NCBI GenBank assembly: GCA_964017065.1
Contig: OZ024787.1
Location: 11,078,989 to 11,142,988 of the forward strand
DNA from: Haliclona indistincta
Taxonomy: Eukaryota; Porifera; Demospongiae; Haplosclerida; Chalinidae
DNA: 64,000 nt
Reading direction: 5' to 3'
Numbering within the stretch: the stretch's first letter is position 1; each line of letters opens with the position of its first letter. Below the pieces are notes generated by a model. That model was not told where the DNA came from and searched no databases. It saw only the letters and a list, made by a program, of their open reading frames with translations. The translations under genes were made by a program, and so were the position numbers. Of the stretch, positions 12,401 through 24,400 are shown in pieces.

Positions 12401-15400
12401 AATACAAATGTGTACTCTTGTTAGCCAGGACGACTGCTATACCTTTATCTTCCAATAATAGAGCTAATACATTAACTAAAGGACACAAAAAGTTTACGGA
12501 AAATAATGGTAACAGGATTTCGGTATTAGGAGACAATGGCTGAAATGCACCTAGTTCCCTCTAGCTATGGTCTAACATTGTTTAGAACATAATTATTCTA
12601 TGCTAAGGTTACGAATTTCCAGGCACTCGGAAGCCCCAAATGTCAAAAGTAGTGAGGGGCTCCACGTCTTTAAACCCCAGGTTAACGGAGGGACATCCCC
12701 TTTAAAATTCCTCTATACTGTATGTTTCGATGGGGAGGGCATGCTGAAAACCAGTGGGTTTTTCTTGCAAAGTTGTCTTTAGCAAAATTAATTAGACCAA
12801 ATTTGATAATAATTTCTAAAGCACTTTACACACTGTTTACTATGTCTAAAGTAGGTGGAGCGTATTAAAGATGTACAAGAAAATAAAAAGATTTCTATCG
12901 AAATCAAAAGGATGTAGGGTTGTGAAATCTACCACTGGTCCACAATGTAAACTAACAAGGAACAAGCATGGAATGGTAACACGATTGACATGCTAACAGA
13001 CCATAGATCCCTACATCAGTGGCTGCTTTGGCTGACTATAGCTAGTTCTGCTACTTGCTGTTGATTGACACCTGACGTGCATTCTTATGTACAGCTACTG
13101 ATGTAGGGATCTATGGTCTGTTAGCAAGTCAATCGTGTTACCATTCCATGCTTGTTCCTTGTTAGTTTACATTGTGGACCAGTGGTAGATTTCACAACCC
13201 TACATCCTTTTGATTTCGATAGAAATCTTTTTATTTTCTTGTTTGTGTCCTTTTTTCTTATTCAGTGATGTGCAGTTCAATATCATGCATGTACTGAGCC
13301 GTCTTTGTTTCCACCATTGGTTTAGTTTTCCTGTTATTGATGGCTTTTCTTTATTAACAATTTTAAACTTGTAGCTAAAAAATGATTGTTATGCTGTATA
13401 TCAGATCGCCTACGCATAGTGCATGCATGCAGGCTAGGCATGCATTCGAGCCCCGCCCACACTTGTTTGTAGACCATACGGTGGTTATAATGATCTGGCG
13501 AGCGCAGAATGTTGATTCTACTCGAGCTTACAGTTCTTCGACGACTCCACACAAATTTGTGTTCTCCGTGTTCCATATGGCGCGGCTATACTCAAGCTAG
13601 CGCTCGGTCACGTGCGCTAGCCACTGCTTGGTCACGTGCGTATTGCGCAATCACACTAATGGCGTCTAACACATAGCTGACAATGGATCACGATCGAGAA
13701 CTCGCGGAATGTATGTCGCCGTTTCGCTACAAACAAAGTCCAAAAGGCACCCGCCAGGAGAATTTCACGACTGTTCGTGGGTGTTTTGGTCTCGGCACTG
13801 CTCGTGTAAAGGTGCTAGGCGAGTGGAAAGAAAGAAAGAAAGAAAACGAAGATGACGAAACTCGATTTTCACCATTTCCAGGTTCGGCACTTTAGTAACA
13901 ATTTCGAGCCATCTCCATGGACCAACGCCAGAGAGCAGATCTAAGTGTTTATGGATGTATAAAATTCATCACCAGGTGAAATATCAGCGTTTGAACGCTA
14001 ATACATTGTATGTATCCGCCATCTTGTTTTTCCGTTCAACCCTACATAGGGAGTCACTACCGTGCCTCCCTAATAAGAATTAAGCACAGCTTGGTCTAGT
14101 TTTCTCATATATTTCTGGAGTGTACATTTGTTTTTGAGCATGCAATGGGCATTGTTGTTTACCAATTCATTTTATTGATTGAAAATGATTGTTCTTAGCG
14201 ACATTAATTTGAGCGTTTATAACGTCAATTATTAGATGTGGTTAATAAAAACGAGTGGCCACTTCCCCATGCCATTGGTATTTATAGGTGTGACCATGCA
14301 GTTGAGGCTGGCTTCATCCACGTTACTTAGGCCATGATGATTATTAATGGAGTACAAACACATTCATACATTCCCTACAACGTAGGACAACTAATCAAAG
14401 TTGGGCTCACACCCAATGAAAACAGACATAATGTCATGCATCTTGACTTATTGGATACAAAAACCAGGATACAAAAACATTGATTGTGCTATGTGTAAGT
14501 CAGTTACCTTTCTGTTCCTTCTTTCTTTGATTCTTCAAGCTCCTGTATAAGTACAATCATGTGAGTGTTTAGAAAAGACAAGCAGCTATTTGTGTAAAAA
14601 TACATCATCGTAATCACATCTTAGCACTTAGTTGCAGAATTAACTAGGCATCAAAGGTGCTATTACACTCCGGAAGTTTACACTCCAGAAGTTTATATAC
14701 AGTGCAAGTACAATCAGCAGCCACACGTAACTTTTGAGCCTGCTTTTTCGAGAAGAAAAACAGTGCTTTTTTGTGGGCGTGGTTCTAGTTTGAGGGATTG
14801 GCCACTCCCCCTAAGGAGCACAATTTTTCTTTGCGAAAATACAGGCCCAAAGTAGCATGTGGCTATTGTACTTGCTACAGTTGGAGATCTTTCCTTTGAT
14901 GCTAGTTTTGTGCTGGTGATGCCGCGTTTATGGTCATAGTTCTCTGTATTACGGTTAATATTTTAAGCCTTTTCAGCCAGATGGCAAACAGTAAGCATTT
15001 CGACTGAAATTTTTTATATGCAGTGCTTAGGCTTAGTACTATCAGAAAATACTGATAGGGATCTGTCTGTTCAATGTCACAAAAAGTAAAACCCAAATAT
15101 ATTGGAACCACGAGTCATTGCTAGCCCTGAAACGCTTATTTGGGAAGGTAATCTTGCCAATCTGAGCTGTTGCAAGAACTGCCGAGACGGTAATAAGCAC
15201 CCGGAAACAGAGCACTGACTGCTAACTGTCACGAAGAGTCGAGGATGCACCATTATTTAATCCCAAGGTCAAAGGTCACGAACGTTGCCGATTTCAGCTA
15301 GCGATTGCAGAGCAACGAGCAACGATTTAAGAGATTTGAATATGCAGTTGTTTGTTACGTATAATTATAGTGTTGTTTGTAACTGCAGTAAAGGCTAGAT

Positions 15401-18400
15401 TCTCTGACTTTTATTTTTTTCATTGCGGACCCTAACTAAGCTATAAAGTTTTCACATGTTCAAAAGCAAGATAATACCATGTTCTACTTGCATTGCTAGT
15501 TTCAGAGCTTAACTTTCAACGTGAGCAAACCAACCGTGAGCAATTCATACGGTAACTTACGCACAAAGCTTTAAAATCAAACTTCTGAAAATTCAAATCT
15601 GAGCAAGTATCGATTTCTACCCGTGTTGCTTTTTTCAGAGATTAGTTTTCAGCGAGCGACGAGAAATCGTTGCGATAGACTGACCATAGATATTACAGTA
15701 CGGGATAGGAAACAGCACTTAATTGGGTGGTCGATGCGCATTACCTTTGACGTCACACGACGATTACATTTTTCGTGTATTTTCCTCGTCCGTGTATTGT
15801 GCTCTCCGTGCTTTAAATAAACGGAGAATCTCTGATAGCACAGCCAAGAATCTACCAAGAACTTCGCCTTTTTACACGGTCAAAGAACGACTAGTTGTCT
15901 GGATATCCAGCCCAGTACACATCGTAGGGTATGTACCGTTGGTTTATAGAGCTTACAAAGCGCCATTGATCCAGCCAGTATGGAGAATTTGTGGCTACAA
16001 AATCCTGACCAACGGAGACGAGTTCGTGTCTATAGCGGAAAAGGTACACTTCTTGGCAATGTACTAACTGGTTCAGTACACCCAGACGACTAATGGCTTT
16101 GTATTAGTACCAAAATCAAGTCATAGAACCTTTGCCTCTTCGAGAATTTGTGTGTACAGATCCGTTATACTCACAAATCTTCTGTTTGCCATGAGATGCC
16201 AGTACTGGTATCCATCGAAGGCCGGTAGTATGAAACACGCAATCTTCAACAACACAATAAATGCACTAGAATAGCCCAGAGACAGCTAAAGAAAGCTGTA
16301 CAGGCAAAAAAATACACCGCGCTCGTCTGCTGCTAATTAGTAATCACTGCTACGCGCGGTAATGCGCATCGACCACCTCAATGTGACGTCACGTAATACA
16401 TTTTGAAATTTTAGTTTCCCATCCCGTACTGTAATATCTATCTATGGACTGCCAGACAGACAGAATGACAATGAAAAATGCACCATTGGGGGTTATGCCT
16501 CGGTGGATGTTGAAATTAATTTTGAGCATGTAATGCTATTCAAATACATTACATTTCAGCTGCCATAAAAATACATGTAGCTGAAATTTGCTGTAGCACA
16601 AGCAGAATACAGCAATTTTATAGTTATGCAATCAGAAGCCAAACAGTGCTGAGTAACTAATTTTAATGTAACTGGGTGTGCCTACAATGGCAGTAGCCTG
16701 CCGGGTTCTGGTTACAAGTAGCTTCCTCGCGCAGTTTCTACGGACCTGCGCTGCCATCCTGTAGTACATGTACAAATTTAACCAACAAGCTACTAAGCAG
16801 TCTGTTGAGGGTAGTTTGTTTTCGGAGAAATCCTGATCGTCAGCAACAGCCATCTAGGTGAGCAAACCACGCCATAACTCTAGAACAAAGCTTTGCATCG
16901 AACTTTCGCTAGTTCACAACCGAGATAATATCGAGTTCTACCTGCATTGCAAGTTTCAGAGCTTACCTTTTAGCGTGCGCCGCAAAAAATGGTGTAACAG
17001 ACAGACAGACAGAATGACAGACAACGCGATTACAGTATGCCTCGTGGATCCGCCCACCGAGGCATAATGACTGACAACACGACTTCTGTATGCCTCGTGG
17101 CTCCACCCACCGAGGCATAATTATCATAGCCTCGTCCAAAGGGCTCAGATAATTTAGCTCTGAGAGGGAGCCTGGTTGCTATTTTCATGTCATGTATAGA
17201 CTGGTAGTTAGTGTATACGGGCAAGATAACACTGCATGCCCACATATTTATTACTCATGCCATGCAGACAGAGCGATGCAACAGTAGCCATGTGTTATAC
17301 TGCCAGCATGAGTGAACTAAATGTATGTGGGAAGTGAAATGCCTCTATACTTTGTTTCTGTGCACATCTTAGCTCCATGCATCGAATGAGAATTTTGGGT
17401 AAAATGAAAGTATCTTTTGTACCATTATCATAAATACCGTGATAATGAAAGCACCAAGGTGCTGATGCCTCGGTGCAGTCATAAAACTAAAAGTTATAAG
17501 AAATATCCATGCATAAACACAACTATGCACCAGTGGCAGATCTAGGAAAATAAGATAGGGTGGGCCAATGTGTGGCGTGTAGCCCAGACGAAAATTTTTA
17601 GCTAATTAATATTCATGAAGGCGTAAATAATGGAATGAGAACGCCTATAATACATGCATTGGCTCGTAACAGCTAGGATGCTACACAGCGCAGCGAGTGC
17701 GCTAGTCAGTAGTGAGAACTCTGCTCAGAACGGTAAAAGTGTTGTACTACAAGAAAATTAAAAAGATTTATTTCGAAATCAAAAGGATTTAGGGTTGTGA
17801 AATCTACCACTGGTCCACAATGTAAACTAACAAGGAACAAGCATGGAATGGTAACACGATTGACTTGCTAACAGACCTTGTACCAAAGGAAGCCCTATTT
17901 TCAAAGGCACCGCCAGTGGTGTATTTTAGATATACCATGGAAAGTCACATGATTTCCTGTGGAATAACTGGATATTCCACAGGTTTATCATGTGATTTCC
18001 TGTGGTATATCTTGATATTCCACGGGAAGTCACATGACTCCCACTGGGCAAAAAAGATCATAGAAATGATCTACCTTCCAGAGAGAAAAATAGGAAGGGG
18101 TGAGAGTTGTGAGTCAACCTCACCAGTAAACTATAAAGAGTGCGCAAGCCGCCCTTATTTATCCTATAGAAACCTACAGACATCAGTGGGCATCGTGGTT
18201 GCCATGGTACAAGTCAGTTATACCATGCCTACCTGTGGTGTATCATGAATACACTCAGCAATAACCATTAATCCCTCGGGCTACGCCCTCGGGATTAATA
18301 CTTATTGCTTCGTGTATTCGTGATACACCACGGGTAGGCATGGTATAACATATACATAGATCCCTACATCAGTGGCTGCTGTGGTTGGTTATACCTAGTT

Positions 18401-21400
18401 TAGCTAGTAGCTGTTGACTGACACCTAACGTGCATTCAGCTTGTGACAAAATATTGATCTTATGTACAGCCACTGATGTAGGGATCTATGGTCTGTTACT
18501 AAGCCAATCGTGTTACCATTCCATGCTTGTTCCTTGTTAGTTTACATTGTGGACCAGTGGTAGATTTCACAACCCTACATCCTTTTGATTTCGTTTTTAA
18601 TTTTCTTGTTTGTGTCCTTTTTTAGTGATGTGCAGTTCAATATCATGCATGTACTGAGCTGTCTTTGTTTCCACCATTGGTTTAGTTTTCCTGTTGCTGA
18701 TTGTTTTTCTTTATTATTAAGAATTTTAAACTTGTAGCTAAAATAATTGTTACAGAGGTTTGCAGGTTGCTTGACAAAAACTTTCCTGCTAGCGCATGCG
18801 CACACTACGTTTTCTGTACAATTATTATACAGAAACACGCGCTATGCGCATTTGCTAGCACGAAATTGTTTTGTCAAGCAACCTGCAATCCCCTGTATAT
18901 CAGCTTGATATATACGAGATGGATACGAGCCCCGCCCACACTTGCTTGTAGACCTGTACGGCGGTTGTAATTATCTGGCAAGCGCAGAATGGTGATCCCA
19001 TACGAGCTTATCGTTCTTCGAAGACTCCAGACAATTATGTGTTCTCCGTGATCCATACGGTGTGGCAATACTCAAGCTAGTGCTTGGTCACGTGCGCGAG
19101 CAGATTTAGAGAGCAGATTTAGAGAGCAGATGACGTATGCAATTCATCACCAGGCAAAATATCAGCGTTTGAACGCTAATAAATTGTATGTAGCCGCCAT
19201 CTTGTTTTCCCGTTCAACCCTACATAGGGAGGCACTACCGTGCCTCCCTAATAATAGTTAAAACTTTGAAATTTTAGCTGGATTGGTTTGGGTGGGCCAG
19301 GCCATACCCGGCCCACCCTTGGATCCACCACTGCTATGCACCATTCTACAAACACGGCAACAGCTGTAGATGCATGTATACATGATTTCTGAATAGCAAA
19401 CATTTCAGTAAACTGCAACTGTTATACCTTTCTGTACAGCAATCACAAAACAATAGTTAGATCTATGCAATCAGAAGCCAATCAGTGCTGACCACAATTC
19501 AACTGGGTGTGTCTGCAATGTTCAATACAACCCATGCATAATGAATACGAGTGAGAAAGCTTCCATAGCTTGCTCACACAATTTCTCTGGACCTGCGCTG
19601 CTATCCTGTAGTGAAATTCTAACCTATCAGCTTCCAGGTAGTCAACTGTGGATAGCTTTGCCTTTCCAGTTCGCCAGCAACAGCTCGATCGCGAGGCGGT
19701 GAGCAATTGCGCCATAACTGATGAACAAAGCTTCGTATACAGTTTTCACAAGTTCGAAAGCAAGATAATACTGTAGTTTTAGAACTTAACTTTCAGCATG
19801 CGCTACAAAACCGAACCAACCGTGAGCAATTTAGGAGATAACATACGCACTAATCTTTAAAATCAAACTTCTTAAAATTCAAATCCGAGCAAGTATCGAT
19901 TCTACCCGTGTTGCTTGTTTCAGCGAGCTATGAGACATCGTTGCGACAGACTGACCAACAAAATGAATGAATGACACCACGACTACTGTATGCCTCGTGG
20001 CTCCGCCCACCAAGGCATAACAATGGAAATGCATGATTTTCATTCTAGTGCAGCCATCATTTGAAACTTTGGATGATACTTACTAAATTTGTGGGTTATT
20101 ACCTCAGAATTACTCTTGATGATCACCTTGAGCTGATCAGTTTTGATCTTGAATTCACCCTTCAGGTCTTCAATTTCTTTTGTCAACAACAATCTTTCTC
20201 TAAGAAACATGTATCAAGAGAAGACATTTTTGAGGTCTAGTTCACATCAGGGATGTAACGATTACTTTAAAACTGTAATCAATTACCAAATACTTCATTG
20301 GTAATTTCGTATAGGTTGTTTTTGCACTGACTAGAAATTTTTGACTAGTTGAGTCTTAGGCTTCATAGCCACAGCATATAAAACAATATAGTTGGTAAAG
20401 CATTTCGATCCGAGGATCTTCATCAGTTATAAAACATAGATTATAATGTTATAATAGTAATACTAAAAGTGGGGTATTGAGTTATGTTTACTTGTAAATA
20501 ATAAGGGGTTAAGGTGGCAGGGTGCAAGAATAAGAAAATACGGGAATGTGCGGCAATATTATACGAATTTGTGCTAGTTAATTAATAATTTAAAAAGTTA
20601 GATAACATTGTGGTTTTCAAATTTTGGTAGTCTTCATAAAAGTACTTTCGCCTGATTTTCACAATTTTTTAAATTCCAGATCTGATAGCTTCAAGATGTG
20701 CAGCCTTGTGTCCTTCGTGTTCCTATGATTGCATTTGAATCATGATAACTTTTGTTATGTTCGCCAGAGTGGTGAGTGGGCGTACACGATTGCTCGGTTG
20801 ACAGCCTTAGAAGCTGACGAACGGCTAATCCATACATAGAACAATAACCAGGTATTAGGGAGACACGGTAGTGCCTCCCTATGTAGGGTTGAACGAGAAA
20901 ACAAGATGGCGGCTACATACAATGTATTAGCGTTCAAACGCTGGTATTTCGCCTGGTGATGAATTTTATACGTCCAAAGACACTTAAATCTGCTATCTGG
21001 CGTTGCCCCATCTTACAGTAGCAAGGAGATTGCTCGAGATTGTTACTAAAGTGACGAACCTGGAAATGGTGAAAATCGAGTTTCGTCATCTTCGTTTTCT
21101 TCTTTCTTCTTCTTCTTTCTTTCTTTCTTCCACTCGCCTAGCACCTTTACGTGAGCAGTGCCGAGACCAAAACACCCACGAACAGTCGTGAAATTCTCCT
21201 GGCATGTGCCTTTTGAACTTAGTTTTTAGCGAAACGGCGATATAAATTCCACGATTTCTCGATCGTGATCCATTGTCAGCTAAGTGTTAGACGCCATTAA
21301 TAATTATAGTGATTGCGCAATACGCACGTGACCAAGCTGTGGTTAGCGCACGTGACCAAGCACAAGCTTGAGTATCGCCACGCGCACGCCGTATAGATCA

Positions 21401-24400
21401 CGGAGAACACATATTTGTATGGAGTCTTCGAAGAACGGTAAGCTAGCAAGCGCAGAATCACCATTCTGCCTTGCCAGATAATTATAACCGCCGTAAACAA
21501 GTGTGGGCGGGGCTCGTATGCACTGTATTCATGCATGCGTAGGCGAGCTGATATCTACAGCATAAGAATTATTTAGCCACAAGTTTAAAATTGTTAATAA
21601 TAAAGAAAAGCCATCAACAACAGGAAAACCAAACCAATGGTGGAAACAAAGATGGCACAGTAATTGCATGATATTGAACTGCACTTCACTGAAAAAGAAA
21701 AAAGGACACAAACAAGAAAATTAAAAAGATTTCTATCGAAATCAAAAGGATGTAGGGTTGTGAAATCTACCACTGGTCAACAATGTAAACTAACAAGGAA
21801 CAAGCACGGAATGGTAAGACGATTGACTTGCTAACAGACCATAGATCCCTACATCAGTGGCTGTACATAAGCTAACACAAGCTGAATGCACGTCAGGTGT
21901 CAGTCAACAGCAACAAGCTGAACTAGCTATAGTCAACTACAGCAGCCACTGATGTAGGGATCTATGGTCTGTTAGCAAGTCAATCGTGTTACCATTCCAT
22001 GCTTGTTCCTTGTTAGTTTACATTGTTGACCAGTGGTAGATTTCACAACCCTACATCCTTTTCATTTCGATAGAAATCTTTTTAATTTTCTTATAACAAA
22101 GCTCTGTAACAAATAATAGCTAGATAGAATTTTGTCTGAGCTGTCATAAATCGCCCCGTTTTTTTATGATGAGCTTCTAGCATTGATTCGTGTTCGTAGC
22201 ACTGCATATTTTACATACAGTAAGTATACAGTAGTACAAAAGTATAGTGTAGGTTGCGTCTTCTAAAAGTAAAGAAATATGGTTAGCAGACAGTCTACAG
22301 TGTTCCCCACGAAGAGAATAAAAATGAGTTTTACACATTTTGCTTCATATCTCGACTATCCTACTGTGATGTTACAGTTATCACTATGATCCTCTATCCT
22401 TACTTAACACCCTAGTTTTTACGGCTTCATGTCATGTGACATGGGCGTGACACAAGATGGCCCCAGACCACTCCCCTTCCGCTATGCTTGGTAAAGGGTC
22501 TTTAAGGCCTATAGCGCCTTTAGGCGCCATAATTGACTCCACCTACTCTAGACGTCATAAAAAGTGCAAAAAGTGCTCTAGAAAGGTCAAATCAAGTTTA
22601 ATTGCAAAAGATGACTTTACCTGAAAAAACCTACTGTTTTTCGGCGCGCCCTCCCAACTAAAATGTACCGTATGGGGGGAATTTTAAAGGGGGGTGTCCC
22701 CCCGTTAACCCGGGGTTCGAAGGGGCAGAGCCCCTCGCAACTTTTTGGCATTTTTAAGGCTTCAGGATGCCCGGAAATGCATACTTGGGCATAGAATATG
22801 GTCTGAAGTATGCTGTTTGCTCACCTGGACACCACCAGGTTTTTGTATCAGTCACCAGGGCCAAACTATTGTGTTTGAACAATTGAAGCCTGTTCGTGAT
22901 TGAACATTGATTGTACATAGTTGTTTGTCGCTGTGTTCTGCACGGTTTTATGTGTCTAGAGTTGTAATCTTAGTGTCTCCGTTTGTAATTCATTGTTCCT
23001 AGCTCTATTTAAATGTGTGTGTTCTGCGAATAAGACAGTCCTTGAATCCTGACCTATTTCTGTCAAATGACGAGGTCGCAGCACTTAAGCAGCTTCAGTT
23101 CTGAAGTGGGAGTGGCCAACTCAGAGTTTAGTACATGGTCGTAAACTTTGACATGCCAGGAAAAGACAGTGCTAGTTTGGAACAGCTAGCGTACTGCATG
23201 TTGTAGAAAATCGCAAGACAAACAGTCAGTTTAGAGCAAGTCGAATTTTCTTCAAAATAATTCAGGCACTAAAGAGTTAAATGAAGGCAAATTTCTGGTT
23301 CAATGACATAATTGTCACGCCCGAAATCATGTGCAAAATATAATTAGCTACCTGGTCTTCATCAAGCTCTTCAAAAGACACCACTATAACTATGCTAGAT
23401 TTACTGTTACGAAGCAAGTTCAAGGTACTTGATAGGAATAGGTAGCAAAGAGACTTCCCAGCGCCTGTGGGAAGAGAAACAAACATGTCTTGCCCCGCTA
23501 TAAAATTGACCACGAATTCTTGCTGCTCAGCTGACAAACACGAATATCCAAACTTTTCGGCGCTCTTCGATGTCGATTCCATGATGGGATTTCTTGGGTA
23601 AGCCATGATAAATGCAAGTAGTCGTCGCGTGCAGGTCATGTGAATTTTCGGAAATACTGCAATCTGATTGATATTTCACAATATTCTGACAATGAAACGT
23701 CACGGAACCAGGAATTTGCCTTCATTTAACCAGACCCTTCCCAAGCATAGTGGAAGGGGAGTGGTCTGGAGACCAGACTAGCACAAATGTCACCTAGGGC
23801 GCTTATCTGTGGGCAGAGCGTCTGGATTTAACTAGCAATAGTTTGGCAACAAGGAGCAAAATATAGCTTTGCGAGTAGCCAAGACCTTTAGTTGGGAAAT
23901 CCGATTCCATAGGAGTTAAGCTCCAAAACAAGGAGAATGCACTGCAAATACATTGATCTTTGACAAAAAACCAATGTGTGAGATGATTATGGAGCCTTAT
24001 GCTGGGGAAATTTGCACACATAATAGGTATCCAATCCTAGTCAAAGAAAAAAGTCAAAGCTTACCTCTCAGCTTTGCCTCTTGCACTACTAACATGTGCT
24101 ATTGAGCATATAAAGTGTGCTACTGAGTATGCATTTTCTTTTACATGAATGCAAGACACATTAAGCCATAAAATTTAAATATTTTTAGTATGCCATAATA
24201 ATAATAATAATGCAGTTATCTCTACATATTCGTGCCTAGTGGCACTTACCTTTCTAGTCCCTCTCTCCTAGATTCATCAAGGTCACGTGTAGTAAACATA
24301 AGTTGAGAAGAAAGCTGTATAGTGTAGTGCAGTTAGAATAAAAAATAGTTGTCAGACTATACCTCAGAATTACTATTGATAGCTTTTTGGAGCTCATCAG

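Larger units (their letters stand above)
17749..19251 (+). mobile_element. AB element split by a W insertion
   Basis: The left B arm (17749-17876) stops at GCTAACAGACC and resumes at AGATCCCTACATCAGTGGCT near 18358. The 480 bp between is another element. The A part runs from about 18600 to the CTAA end at 19251, with an internal deletion after the E-box region. Confidence 0.8.
22455..23780. mobile_element. F element with captured helicase piece
   Basis: Inverted ends: left CCAGACCACTCCCCTTCC at 22463, right the inverse ending GAGACCAGACTA at 23780. The left end is itself split by E1: its TTAAATGAAGGCAAATTTCT resumes at 23277 and matches the inverted right end at about 23710-23727. Without E1 it is about 550 bp and consists largely of the RecQ-like frame. 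Confidence 0.75.
22298..23960. mobile_element. M-family element (M2), split and truncated
   Basis: Starts CAGTGTTCCCCACGAAGAGA and reads through GATCCTCTATCCTTACTTAA to about 22455. M sequence resumes at about 23787 with CACCTAGGGCGCTTATCTGT and fades near 23960. The 1.3 kb between is element F. The right arm seen in M1 and M3 is missing. Confidence 0.65.

Noticed and set aside
22700..22745. GGTTCGAAGG resembling a tRNA T-loop
   Set aside because: No acceptor or anticodon stem around it; it is part of element E1.
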